A DNA stretch of 7,487 bases, taken from the NCBI GenBank assembly GCA_001797745.1, contig MGQF01000104.1:1-7487 (forward strand), written 5' to 3'. The notes under the pieces were generated by a model. It was given only the letters and a program-made list of their open reading frames with translations. It had not been told where the DNA came from and did not search any database. This document shows positions 1 through 6,618 of this stretch, piece after piece (positions within the stretch are counted from its first letter, which is position 1; every line of letters begins with the position of its first letter). The stretch comes from Deltaproteobacteria bacterium RBG_13_52_11 (lineage in GTDB: Bacteria; Desulfobacterota; B13-G15; RBG-16-54-18). The position numbers were made by a program, and so were the translations under genes.

Positions 1-51
1 GAGGACATTTCTACTTTGGTAAGAACAGGACATTTCTACTTTGGCTTGACA
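1..51. mobile_element. Probable outer end of an insertion sequence (partial)
   Basis: Two perfect 18-base direct copies (AGGACATTTCTACTTTGG) lie at 2-19 and 27-44, 25 bases apart, followed by CTTGACA ending at 51. Read on the - strand the end begins TGTCAAGCC and then repeats the same block twice. A 5'-TG terminus with tandem copies of a subterminal block is a known trait of IS21-family (istA/istB) ends, and some IS481-type ends look similar. The transposase genes would lie to the left of the window, so the family, the exact boundary at 51 and any target duplication cannot be confirmed. It could also be a residual end left after decay. Confidence 0.42.
2..44 (+). repeat. Tandem pair of 18-base direct repeats
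   Basis: The copies at 2-19 and 27-44 are identical over 18 bases (AGGACATTTCTACTTTGG) and are separated by 8 bases (TAAGAACA). They may be transposase binding sites at the element end described at 1-51. More copies could lie left of the window. Confidence 0.85.
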
Positions 52-67
52 GTCTCATTATTAGGGG

Positions 68-96
68 TTGCCATTATTGAGCATATGGGTTATAAT
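68..96 (+). promoter_or_regulatory. Sigma-70 promoter for rpsU
   Basis: TTGCCA at 68-73 (five of six consensus -35 bases) is separated by exactly 17 bases from a perfect TATAAT at 91-96. Transcription would start near 103, leaving a leader of about 77 bases before the rpsU start at 180. The -35 box lies only 16 bases beyond the probable insertion sequence end, so the element appears to have landed just upstream without destroying it. This is the best promoter match on the + strand of the window. Confidence 0.72.
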
Positions 97-126
97 ATCC
101 TTCAAAACGAGGTCGGAGGGAGGAGG

Positions 127-149
127 ATCGGCAGTACGGTATGCCGGAT
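127..149 (+). other. Small hairpin in the rpsU leader
   Basis: CGGCA (129-133) can pair with TGCCG (142-146) around an 8-base loop. The flanking AT (127-128) can pair with AT (148-149) if G147 bulges. It lies between the promoter and the rpsU ribosome binding site. A six-codon reading frame (ATG at 141, stop TAA at 159-161) begins inside it, with an AGGAGGA at 121-127 at a rather long spacing. A role in controlling S21 translation is possible but not shown. Confidence 0.3.
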
Positions 150-179
150 TATTCTTCGTAAGAGAAGGGAGGGGATAGG

Positions 180-365
180 ATGACTGAGAGGGATGACCTC
201 GAGAAGATGCTCAAACGCCTCAAGAAGGATTTCCAGAGAAACGTTCAGCCGGTATTGAAGAAACACTCCTATTTTATCAGCAAGGGTGAACGGACAAGGC
301 TGAAGAAGGCCAAGGCCATCCGCAGGATGCGCAGGAAAGAGCGTCAATACTCCCGAGCCGCCTGA
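180..365 (+). CDS. rpsU: Small ribosomal subunit protein bS21
   Basis: This is a 61-residue, very basic protein of the bS21 family, a late-assembling protein of the 30S subunit that sits near the anti-Shine-Dalgarno end of 16S rRNA and assists initiation. The family layout is visible: an amphipathic helix LEKMLKRLKKDFQ (residues 7-19), a central aromatic segment HSYF (29-32), then a lysine/arginine-rich helix ERTRLKKAKAIRRMRRK (37-53). It lacks most of the short N-terminal strand found in longer homologues. The start at 180 is forced, because an in-frame TAA lies at 159-161 and no other ATG falls between; AGGGAGGGG just upstream is a good ribosome binding site. It has its own promoter at 68-96. 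Identification rests on pattern and composition, since the protein is small and divergent. Confidence 0.75.
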   Translation: MTERDDLEKMLKRLKKDFQRNVQPVLKKHSYFISKGERTRLKKAKAIRRMRRKERQYSRAA

Positions 366-706
366 TCCCCCCCCTCCGCTTTGTCTCCTCTGTTACCCTC
401 CAAAGCTATCTGTTGTCCCGCCTGTAAGGTCTGAAGGTTGCCAGCACAAAATCGCTCCGGGGTGCGTTCTTCGTTGACCTTGAGGAAGGGGTCACGGGAG
501 ATGGCCGGCGTAGGCTATGAGTTAGTGTTGGTCAAGGCCACCTCTTTATTCATCAACCATTCGGCAAGGATGTCCCTATGGTACTGCTCGCAAGACAAGA
601 GAAGTCAGTTTCTTTTTCGACATAAGGGTTGTTTTATTTTCTCTTGATTCCTCAGGACTTATTTGTTACGGTATGCTCTAGATGCAAAAGAAGAGAGGGA
701 ATAAAA
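366..706 (+). other. Non-coding interval between rpsU and mreB
   Basis: These 341 bases contain no convincing gene. A 69-codon frame at 438-647 has no family resemblance and no good ribosome binding site. Short inverted pairs occur: TGACC 475-479 with GGTCA 490-494, TTGACC 474-479 with GGTCAA 530-535, and TGGCC 502-506 with GGCCA 536-540. I see no clear intrinsic terminator after rpsU. The mreB promoter should lie here, but candidates are weak: TTGATT at 644-649 lacks a well-spaced -10, and TATGCT at 672-677 lacks a good -35. The interval may therefore be a long structured mreB leader, or the operon may be read partly from the rpsU promoter. Confidence 0.6.
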
Positions 707-1744
707 ATGCTTGATGTTGTCAGGAGTTTCTTTTCCACCGATCTGGCCATTGACCTTGGTACGGCCAATACGTTGGTCTATGTCAAGGGGAAGGGGGTTG
801 TGTCCAATGAGCCCTCGGTCGTAGCAGTCTATCGCGATCCCAGGGGAAACCAGAAGATCCTCGCTATCGGTGAGGCGGCCAAGGATATGTTAGGAAGGAC
901 GCCGGCAAACATCATCCCCATACGTCCGATGAAAGACGGGGTCATAGCTGATTTTGAAGTAACGGAACAGATGCTCCGTTACTTTATCTCCAAGGCCCAC
1001 CATCGCAAGACCTTCGTCCGCCCCCGTGTCGTTGTCTGTGTCCCCTCGGGGATCACCCCGGTGGAGCGCAGGGCGGTGAAGGAATCGGCAGAATCCGCCG
1101 GCGCCAGGGAGGTCTACCTGATCGAAGAACCCATGGCCGCGGCCATCGGAGCAGGACTCCCCATCACCGAGGCCTCAGGCAATATGATATTGGATATAGG
1201 AGGGGGGACGACAGAGGTAGCGGTGATCTCCATGGGAGGGATCGTCGCCAGCAACTCCATCCGAATGGCCGGGGATAAAATGGATGATGCCATCATCCAA
1301 TATGTCAAGAGGAGGTATAATCTCTTCATCGGGGAGAGGACTGCCGAACAGGTAAAAATCACGTTGGGAAATGCCTTCCCCTCGGAGGATGACACGGATA
1401 CAATGGAAATTAAGGGGCGAGATTTGGTTTCTGGTATCCCCAAGACCTTGGAGATGACGGTCAGTGAGGTGAAAGAGGCCCTGACCGAACCCCTCAATGA
1501 CATCGTAGATGTCGTTAGGATCACGTTAGAGAAGACCCCGCCGGAACTGGCCTCTGATATCGTCGATAAGGGGATAGTGATGACCGGGGGTGGGGCTTTA
1601 TTGAAAAATATCGATGTCTTGCTGCGTAATGCCGTAAACCTCCCCATTACTATTGTAGACGATCCCCTCTCAACAGTGGTTATGGGATCAGGCAAGCTCC
1701 TGGACGACACAGATCTCCTGAGGGAGGTGGCACTCAGCTATTAA
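707..1744 (+). CDS. mreB: Rod shape-determining actin homologue MreB
   Basis: MreB is the bacterial actin that forms short membrane-bound filaments and guides lateral wall synthesis. The 345-residue product has the whole actin-fold signature: phosphate-1 loop DLGTANT at 16-22, catalytic-loop segment EEPMAAAIGAG at 140-150, phosphate-2 loop DIGGGTTE at 163-170 and adenosine motif TGGGALL at 293-299. The N-terminus MLDVVRSFF is the short hydrophobic and basic segment used for membrane contact. The start at 707 follows AGAGAGGGA (692-700) and matches the usual MreB N-terminus; an in-frame ATG at 629 would add 26 residues unlike the family. The length is typical. It is the first gene of the elongasome operon, and its stop codon is one base from the mreC start. 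Confidence 0.97.
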   Translation: MLDVVRSFFSTDLAIDLGTANTLVYVKGKGVVSNEPSVVAVYRDPRGNQKILAIGEAAKDMLGRTPANIIPIRPMKDGVIADFEVTEQMLRYFISKAHHRKTFVRPRVVVCVPSGITPVERRAVKESAESAGAREVYLIEEPMAAAIGAGLPITEASGNMILDIGGGTTEVAVISMGGIVASNSIRMAGDKMDDAIIQYVKRRYNLFIGERTAEQVKITLGNAFPSEDDTDTMEIKGRDLVSGIPKTLEMTVSEVKEALTEPLNDIVDVVRITLEKTPPELASDIVDKGIVMTGGGALLKNIDVLLRNAVNLPITIVDDPLSTVVMGSGKLLDDTDLLREVALSY

Positions 1745-1745
1745 G

Positions 1746-2576
1746 ATGTTTGACCTCAGGAGACGCCGTGGCACCCTCGTTATAGTTTCCCTTGTTTTAT
1801 GCACTGTCGTTCTTATCTCCCTTCAGATCAGTGGCCGCTATAAAGGAGATGCACTTCATAATCTCGGCTTGAGACTTCTCTCTCCTGGGCAACGTGCCTT
1901 CCATTGGACCGTCGACTCCGTACGCACCGTTTTCCAAAACTATGTTTTCTTAGTACACCTTAAAGAAGAGAATTATCGGTTACAGGAGGAAGTGCGCCGC
2001 CTGAAGCGGGAGAATGATGACCTGAAGGAATCTGCCCAAGCCTTGGAGCGCCTGCGGCGCCTCCTTCTCTTGAAAGAACGGGTCCCTATAACCATGATTT
2101 CTGCCGAGGTCGTCGCCTACTCCCCTTCGGCGTCGTTCAGGACCATCGTCATAAACAAGGGGGAGCGTGACGGTGTGAAAAAGGGGGTGCCTGTGGTGAC
2201 CTGGGAGGGGGTAGTTGGAAGGGTGATGAGAATCTCACCGAGCTCCTCTGTCGTTTTGCTCGTTATCGATCGAAACTCCTCCGTGGATTGCTTGGTGCAA
2301 CGGACCAGGACGAGGGGGATCGTGGAGGGTGAGGGGGGAGATCGATGTTACTTGCGGTATGTCCCCCGGACGGAGGATATACAGGTTGGTGATCACATCA
2401 TCACCTCTGGCCTCGAAGGGATCTTTCCCAAAGGGCTCTCCATGGGGGAGGTGGTGAGGGTAGAAAAGAAGGAGTATGGTCTCTTCCAAGAGGTAGAGGT
2501 CACACCGAGCGCTCATTTTTCACGCCTGGAGGAGGTGATGGTGATTTTAAGTCCGGCGGGGGGAGGGGAGGGCTAA
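1746..2576 (+). CDS. mreC: Rod shape-determining protein MreC
   Basis: MreC is a bitopic periplasmic scaffold that self-associates and activates PBP2-RodA while linking to MreB and MreD. The 276-residue protein has a basic cytoplasmic N-terminus (RRRR, 5-8), one membrane segment at about 10-28, a heptad-rich coiled coil at about 72-112 (for example ENYRLQEEVRRLKRENDDL), then the two-barrel beta domain. The family segment SGLEGIFPKGLSMGEV lies at 221-236. It starts one base after the mreB stop, with GGAGG at 1723-1727; the 18-base spacing is long, so translational coupling to mreB is likely. The tail is short (AGGGEG) without the long disordered extension of some relatives. Its last codons overlap the ribosome binding site of mreD. 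Confidence 0.95.
   Translation: MFDLRRRRGTLVIVSLVLCTVVLISLQISGRYKGDALHNLGLRLLSPGQRAFHWTVDSVRTVFQNYVFLVHLKEENYRLQEEVRRLKRENDDLKESAQALERLRRLLLLKERVPITMISAEVVAYSPSASFRTIVINKGERDGVKKGVPVVTWEGVVGRVMRISPSSSVVLLVIDRNSSVDCLVQRTRTRGIVEGEGGDRCYLRYVPRTEDIQVGDHIITSGLEGIFPKGLSMGEVVRVEKKEYGLFQEVEVTPSAHFSRLEEVMVILSPAGGGEG
2561..2571 (+). promoter_or_regulatory. Ribosome binding site deciding the mreD TTG start
   Basis: GGGAGGGGAGG at 2561-2571, at the very end of mreC, precedes the TTG codon at 2582 by 10 bases. The first in-frame ATG (2612-2614 region, residue 12) lies within the first membrane segment and has no such site, which favours TTG as the real start. Confidence 0.6.
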
Positions 2577-2581
2577 GACCT

Positions 2582-3124
2582 TTGTTCAAGGCACTGGGTC
2601 CTTTTGTGGTTGGGATGCTGTGGTTGATCGTGACGACGACCCTCGTGGGTCTTCTCCCCACCCCTCTTCCCTTTCCTGATGTTGTCCTCATCGTGGTGAT
2701 TATATTTAGTTTACACTATCCCTTTCCCTTTGGAGGCGGTCTCTCTTTTGTGCTCGGCCTCGTTCAAGATGTGCTATCGGGGGGTGTTATCGGACTCAAT
2801 GCCCTCTCTAAGACCGTGATCTTTTCCCTCAGCAGATGGATCGCGAGGAGGTTTTATTTTTCCAATGTGGCATCCAAGATAGCGATGGTATTTCTTGGCG
2901 GAATAGTTGATGGCCTGCTGGTAACCATCATCTTGCTCATCGGGGGCATGATCCATGTCCCTGTTTCCGTCATCGCGCGTCAGCTCTTCTTGCAGGTCCT
3001 TTGTACAGGTCTCCTCTCACCCCTTGTCCTCGTCATAACACCCAAGGTATCAGACCTCGGCGACAGGGGAGCGGAGGATGGGTTTCGCTATGGACATAAG
3101 AAGGCAAGAGCCAGAGGAATTTAG
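2582..3124 (+). CDS. mreD: Rod shape-determining membrane protein MreD
   Basis: MreD is a small integral inner-membrane protein that joins MreC and the PBP2-RodA synthase. The 180-residue product is strongly hydrophobic, with about five or six membrane segments (roughly 5-24, 32-46, 50-66, 100-122, 128-157). The conserved family stretch is GGGLSFVLGLVQDVLSGG at 51-68 followed by GLNALSK at 71-77, carrying the usual Asp and Gly-Asn residues. The start is a TTG, five bases after the mreC stop. The C-terminus is hydrophilic and basic (KKARARGI), and its last 47 bases overlap the start of mrdA, indicating translational coupling. Sequence conservation in this family is low; assignment relies on the conserved stretch and its position between mreC and mrdA. 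Confidence 0.9.
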   Translation: MFKALGPFVVGMLWLIVTTTLVGLLPTPLPFPDVVLIVVIIFSLHYPFPFGGGLSFVLGLVQDVLSGGVIGLNALSKTVIFSLSRWIARRFYFSNVASKIAMVFLGGIVDGLLVTIILLIGGMIHVPVSVIARQLFLQVLCTGLLSPLVLVITPKVSDLGDRGAEDGFRYGHKKARARGI

Positions 3125-4907
3125 ACCGAGGCATCGGTATTTTATCTCGGCCGTCATCGTCATTTTCCTCATCTTTTTTGTGAGGCTCTTGTATCTCCAG
3201 GTCATCAAGGGGCATGAGCTTCGGTTCCTCTCTGAGAATAACAGGATACGACTGATAAAGATCCCTGCCGTTCGGGGGATGATCATGGATCGCAAGGGGA
3301 GGGTATTGGTGGACAGCCGGCCCGCCTTTAACGTCATGGTGACGCCTGAGGACGTGGATGATCTGAAGGGTTTTACCCAGAAGCTCTCTCGTTTTCTCCA
3401 TCTCTCCCCTGATGAAATAGCGTACAAGATCGAACATCGTGATCCCCCCCCCTTCCAGCCAGTATTGATCAAGAGAGATATCTCATGGGAGGAATTAAGC
3501 TCTTTGAAAACGCATCGGTTGGATCTTCCCGGGGTGGAGATACAGATAGAGCCCATCAGGACATATCCCTATGGAAACATAGCCTCCCACGTTCTGGGCT
3601 ATGTAGGGGAGATCAATAAAGATGAGCTAAAGGAGAACAAGAAATATCAGATGGGGGATTGGATGGGGAAGTACGGAGTTGAGATGACGTGGGAGGAAGA
3701 CCTACGGGGGATCAATGGAGGAAGACAGGTGGAGGTTGACGCTGCGGGGAAGGAGATCCGGCTCCTCAAGGAGGTCCCACCTGTACAAGGGCGCCCTCTC
3801 TACCTGACGATAGACCTGGATCTGCAGCGGTACGGGGAGGAACTCTTGGGCAAGAGGTCAGGGGCCATTATCGCCATGGACCCGTTAACGGGTGAGATCC
3901 TGGCCTTTTGTAGCAGCCCTTCGTTCCAGCCGGCCCCCTTTGCTGAGGGGATATCGGCGCAGGAGTGGGAAAAACTGGCCTCCGACCCCTTACATCCCTT
4001 GCAGAACAGGGGTATCCAGGGGCTCTACCCTCCTGGTTCTGTCTTCAAGATCGTGACCTCAGCTGCTGGTCTCGAGGAAGAGGTCATAACCTCCAATACC
4101 TCCTTTAATTGCACTGGCATCTATTACCTGGGAAAGCGGGGGTATCAGTGCTGGCGTGCGGGGGGACATGGGGTGACAAAGTTCTATCGGGGGGTGGTGG
4201 AGTCGTGCGATATCTACTTCTATAATGTGGGGGAGAGGTTAGGGGTGGAGAGGCTGAGCAGGTATGCGAGGGGCTTCGGTCTCGGGAGGCCTACGGGTAT
4301 CGACCTCCCCGGCGAAAAAGCCGGGTTGGTACCTACAGAGGCATGGAAGCAGGAACGATTGGGTGTTCGGTGGTACACGGGGGAGACCATTTCCCTGGCC
4401 ATAGGGCAGAGTTATCTCCTGGTGACCCCCCTCCAGGTGCTCAACCTCATGAGCGCTGTCGCCAACGGCGGCGCCCTCCTCAAGCCACAGATAGCAAAAA
4501 GGGTGGAAGATCTCGATAAAAAGGTGGTAGAGGAGTATCCCACCGAGGAGATCGGAAGGCTCCCCATCTCTCCCAAGACCTTGGAGGAGCTCAGGGTGGC
4601 CTTGGTGGGGGTAACAAAAGAGGATTCCGGGACGGGGAGGGGTGCCCGCATTGATGGGATGGAGGTAGCCGGCAAGACGGGGACAGCGCAGGTGGTCAGA
4701 CTCAAGGGGACGGGGGAAAGGCCGAGGGCTGAAGATATGCCCTACGAGCTCAGGGATCACGCCTGGTTTGTGGCCTATGTCGCCGCCCACACCCCCCTTG
4801 CGGTGGTGGTCTTGGTCGAGCATGGAGGGCACGGGGGGGCTGCCGCTGTTCCCCTGGCCCGGGAGATGATCAAGAAGTATCTCTCGCTCAGACGAGGGGA
4901 GAAATGA
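3078..4907 (+). CDS. mrdA: Penicillin-binding protein 2 (elongation-specific transpeptidase)
   Basis: PBP2 is the class B transpeptidase that crosslinks lateral-wall peptidoglycan in partnership with RodA. The 609-residue protein has an N-terminal membrane anchor (about 21-41), a pedestal domain from about 60 (AVRGMIMDRKGRVL) to 230, and a C-terminal penicillin-binding domain. All three active-site motifs are present: SVFK with nucleophile Ser321 and Lys324, SCD at 376-378, and KTGTAQ at 533-538. C345, C358, H364 and C377 match the positions of a zinc site described in PBP2. The start could be ATG 3078 (AGGGGA seven bases upstream, 47-base overlap with mreD) or ATG 3090 (GGAGG 12 bases upstream); the difference is four residues. 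Its stop overlaps the rodA start as ATGA. Confidence 0.96.
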   Translation: MGFAMDIRRQEPEEFRPRHRYFISAVIVIFLIFFVRLLYLQVIKGHELRFLSENNRIRLIKIPAVRGMIMDRKGRVLVDSRPAFNVMVTPEDVDDLKGFTQKLSRFLHLSPDEIAYKIEHRDPPPFQPVLIKRDISWEELSSLKTHRLDLPGVEIQIEPIRTYPYGNIASHVLGYVGEINKDELKENKKYQMGDWMGKYGVEMTWEEDLRGINGGRQVEVDAAGKEIRLLKEVPPVQGRPLYLTIDLDLQRYGEELLGKRSGAIIAMDPLTGEILAFCSSPSFQPAPFAEGISAQEWEKLASDPLHPLQNRGIQGLYPPGSVFKIVTSAAGLEEEVITSNTSFNCTGIYYLGKRGYQCWRAGGHGVTKFYRGVVESCDIYFYNVGERLGVERLSRYARGFGLGRPTGIDLPGEKAGLVPTEAWKQERLGVRWYTGETISLAIGQSYLLVTPLQVLNLMSAVANGGALLKPQIAKRVEDLDKKVVEEYPTEEIGRLPISPKTLEELRVALVGVTKEDSGTGRGARIDGMEVAGKTGTAQVVRLKGTGERPRAEDMPYELRDHAWFVAYVAAHTPLAVVVLVEHGGHGGAAAVPLAREMIKKYLSLRRGEK

Positions 4908-6001
4908 TCGACAGGAGATTATGGGGGCAACTGGATGCTAGGCTGATCATCCTGACCGTTGCCCTGACGGTGATCGGGATTGTCAACCTCTTCAGTGCCA
5001 CCATCAGTATGCCTGGTGAAGGAGTCCCCTTCTATCTGCGGCAGCTCTGTTGGTTTGGGATAGGGGCCTTGCTTGGTCTGCTGGTGTTCGCAATTGATTA
5101 CCGCTATTACAAAGAGTTTGCTTACCCCTTTTATCTCTTGATCCTGTTATCCGTGGTTTGCGTGCTCATCTATGGTTTGGTGGTGGGCGGGGGGCAGCGA
5201 TGGGTCAAGATAGGCTTTTTTTACTTTCAGCCCTCGGAGCTGATGAAGATCGCCCTCATCCTCGCCCTTGCCCGCTATTTTGCACAACATGAGAGAAAAG
5301 AGGGATATCGGCTGCGGGACCTCTTCGTCCCGGCAATCATCACCATGGTGCCCACCCTGCTGATAGTCAAACAGCCTGATTTGGGAACGGCCATGGTCAT
5401 GGTCTTTATCTTTTTTTCCATCGTGCTGTTCGCCCGGATCCGCCTCAAATCCCTCCTCATCTTATGCGTGACGATCCTTCTCGCCACCCCCTTCTTCTGG
5501 CTTATCCTCAAGGGGTATCAACGCACCAGGATCCTCACTCTTCTCAATCCCGCCATGGACCCCTTGGGTGCAGGCTATCATATCATCCAGTCCAAGATCG
5601 CCGTTGGATCGGGGGGATTATGGGGGAAGGGGTATCTTCAGGGTACCCAGAGCAAGCTCAATTTCCTTCCCGAGCACCATACGGATTTTATCTTCGCCGT
5701 ACTGGGGGAGGAGTGGGGGTTTCTGGGGTGTGGAGTAGTCTTGGCCCTCTATTTGGCCCTGATCCTGTGGGGTCTCAGCAGGGGTGTCAGGACACAAGAT
5801 AGGTATGGGTCCATCATCGCCTTTGGGGTGACAGCGATGATATTTTGGCACGTAGTTATAAATGTCGGTATGGTCTTGGGGATGATGCCCGTCGTCGGTC
5901 TGCCGCTCCCCTTCCTCAGCTATGGAGGGTCCTCAGCTGTTGTCACGTTGATAGGGATAGGGCTCCTGCTCAACGTCAGGGCACGGCGGTCTGTCTTTTA
6001 A
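4904..6001 (+). CDS. rodA: Peptidoglycan glycosyltransferase RodA
   Basis: RodA is the SEDS-family polytopic membrane enzyme that polymerises lipid II into glycan strands for the elongasome. The 365-residue protein has about ten membrane segments. SEDS landmarks include FQPSEL (108-113), KQPDLGTA (156-163), the extracellular loop GKGYLQGTQSKLNFLPEHHT followed by Asp261 (the position equivalent to the essential catalytic Asp in RodA/FtsW) and GLPLPFLSYGGSS (332-344). The start overlaps the mrdA stop as ATGA with GAGGGGA (4894-4900) in front, so the two synthase partners are translationally coupled. Linkage to mrdA rather than to division genes distinguishes it from FtsW. It is the last gene of the operon; the hairpin at 6064-6083 follows. 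Confidence 0.96.
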   Translation: MIDRRLWGQLDARLIILTVALTVIGIVNLFSATISMPGEGVPFYLRQLCWFGIGALLGLLVFAIDYRYYKEFAYPFYLLILLSVVCVLIYGLVVGGGQRWVKIGFFYFQPSELMKIALILALARYFAQHERKEGYRLRDLFVPAIITMVPTLLIVKQPDLGTAMVMVFIFFSIVLFARIRLKSLLILCVTILLATPFFWLILKGYQRTRILTLLNPAMDPLGAGYHIIQSKIAVGSGGLWGKGYLQGTQSKLNFLPEHHTDFIFAVLGEEWGFLGCGVVLALYLALILWGLSRGVRTQDRYGSIIAFGVTAMIFWHVVINVGMVLGMMPVVGLPLPFLSYGGSSAVVTLIGIGLLLNVRARRSVF

Positions 6002-6063
6002 TCAACGCAAACCTCCATAGGTGGTCGTTCACCCAGCATGGAGATACCATCTTCTTTGTCTTC

Positions 6064-6083
6064 AGCCTCCCGTTTGGGAGGCT
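6064..6083 (+). terminator. Strong hairpin after rodA, probable terminator
   Basis: AGCCTCCC (6064-6071) pairs perfectly with GGGAGGCT (6076-6083) around a GTTT loop: an eight-base, GC-rich stem 62 bases past the rodA stop. The following bases TACATTCC give only a weak U tract, so termination may be inefficient or the hairpin may mainly protect the 3' end. It has no U tract in the - direction (GAAGACAAAG), so it suits the + strand operon better than the - strand module. Confidence 0.5.
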
Positions 6084-6153
6084 TACATTCCTCCAGCGTT
6101 AGCCTATAGTGTTCACTTTTTTGGGGGAAGTACTCCGTCCGCTGAAATGATTT

Positions 6154-6160
6154 GTTAGGT
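6154..6160 (-). other. attC-like half site just after hicA
   Basis: Read on the - strand, ACCTAAC (6160-6154) is followed by AAATCATTT and CAGCGGAC, close to the first arm (RYYYAAC box, spacer, then a CAGCGGAC-like box) of integron cassette recombination sites. It begins 20 bases past the intact-frame hicA stop at 6181, where such a site normally starts in a cassette. I cannot find the matching second arm (GTTRRRY) further on, so it is either a decayed half or chance. Confidence 0.2.
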
Positions 6161-6180
6161 GTGGTCACATGCCTTTTTGC

Positions 6181-6401
6181 TCATGATTCAAACTCAGCAC
6201 GCGGAACGCCAGATTGCCGAATGATGGACAGTAACGTGCCAATTCTGATCTCGCTATGATCTGGAACAGGAACAGTGATAGTTCCATCAGCCAGTTTTTC
6301 TGCAATACTATATGGCTTCCTCTCCTCCTTACTTCAATAAAGCCATGTTGAGCCAAGATCGCGCACACTTCCTTTCCCGAAAGAATACGAAGTTTACCCA
6401 A
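6181..6401 (-). pseudogene. hicA: HicA-family mRNA interferase toxin, frameshifted
   Basis: HicA toxins are small dsRBD-like ribonucleases that cleave mRNA. The first 35 residues read GKLRILSGKEVCAILAQHGF, then RRRGSHIV with the catalytic-type His30. The frame then shifts at an A5 run (T5 at 6295-6299 on +). Adding one A, or slipping back one base, restores LADGTITVPVPDHSEIRIGT and a typical HicA ending at 6181, giving 73 residues, the normal size. Without correction the frame runs on to 6165 with an unrelated tail. The chosen start is TTG at 6401, five bases after GAGGT; another TTG at 6413 would add four residues. It overlaps the hicB end. Either the toxin is inactivated, the read has a homopolymer error, or, less likely, recoding occurs. 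Confidence 0.8.
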
Positions 6402-6618
6402 CAGCGACCTCAACCTGCGTCAGATAAATTTCTCCATGGAGGCGTTGTTTTATTTCTTCTGGGGAAGCTGTCTCAAAAAATAATTCTAATGCCTCCTTAA
6501 GGTTATCACGTGCCTGTTCAATGGTATCACCCTGACTGGCAATATCGAGTTCAGGACAGAGCGATACGTAGCCGTTACCTTCTCTTTCGATGATTGCTGT
6601 AAGCTGTTTATGTGTCAT
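6394..6618 (-). CDS. hicB: HicB-family antitoxin (short form)
   Basis: This 74-residue protein belongs to the HicB-like (UPF0150) antitoxins, which bind and neutralise HicA. The family pattern is clear: IIEREGNGYVSLCPELDIAS at 9-28, QGDTIEQARDNLKEALELF at 29-47, and the ending TASPEEIKQRLHGEIYLTQVEV. It is the short form made of the partially degraded RNase H-like domain only, with no added C-terminal DNA-binding domain, so DNA recognition, if any, must come from another partner. The start ATG at 6618 follows AGGGAAGG and overlaps the stop of the upstream small ORF as ATGA. Its end overlaps hicA by eight bases. The reading frame is intact although the toxin frame is broken. Confidence 0.88.
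   Translation of the reverse strand: MTHKQLTAIIEREGNGYVSLCPELDIASQGDTIEQARDNLKEALELFFETASPEEIKQRLHGEIYLTQVEVAVG
6407..6411 (-). promoter_or_regulatory. Ribosome binding site deciding the hicA start
   Basis: GAGGT on the - strand (6411 down to 6407) sits five bases before TTG 6401, inside the end of hicB. It overlaps the position of the upstream TTG at 6413, which favours the shorter HicA and coupled translation with hicB. Confidence 0.5.

Noticed and set aside
438..647. 69-codon + strand frame in the gap before mreB
   Set aside because: It has no recognisable family, no good ribosome binding site and an implausible composition; it looks like a chance open frame in a leader region.
629..706. 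N-terminal extension of MreB from ATG 629
   Set aside because: The added 26 residues match nothing in MreB, while ATG 707 has a good ribosome binding site and gives the standard N-terminus.
1114..1710. 198-codon - strand frame inside mreB
   Set aside because: It is a shadow of the well-supported mreB gene with no family features. The same applies to the - strand frames inside mreC, mrdA and rodA.
6136..6160. Complete integron attC site
   Set aside because: Only one arm is visible. No paired GTTRRRY box or complementary inner arms could be found nearby, so it is listed only as a half-site possibility.
6294..6300. Programmed -1 frameshifting in hicA
   Set aside because: The run has only five A residues, so the A AAA AAC slippery heptamer is incomplete; mutation or sequence error is simpler.
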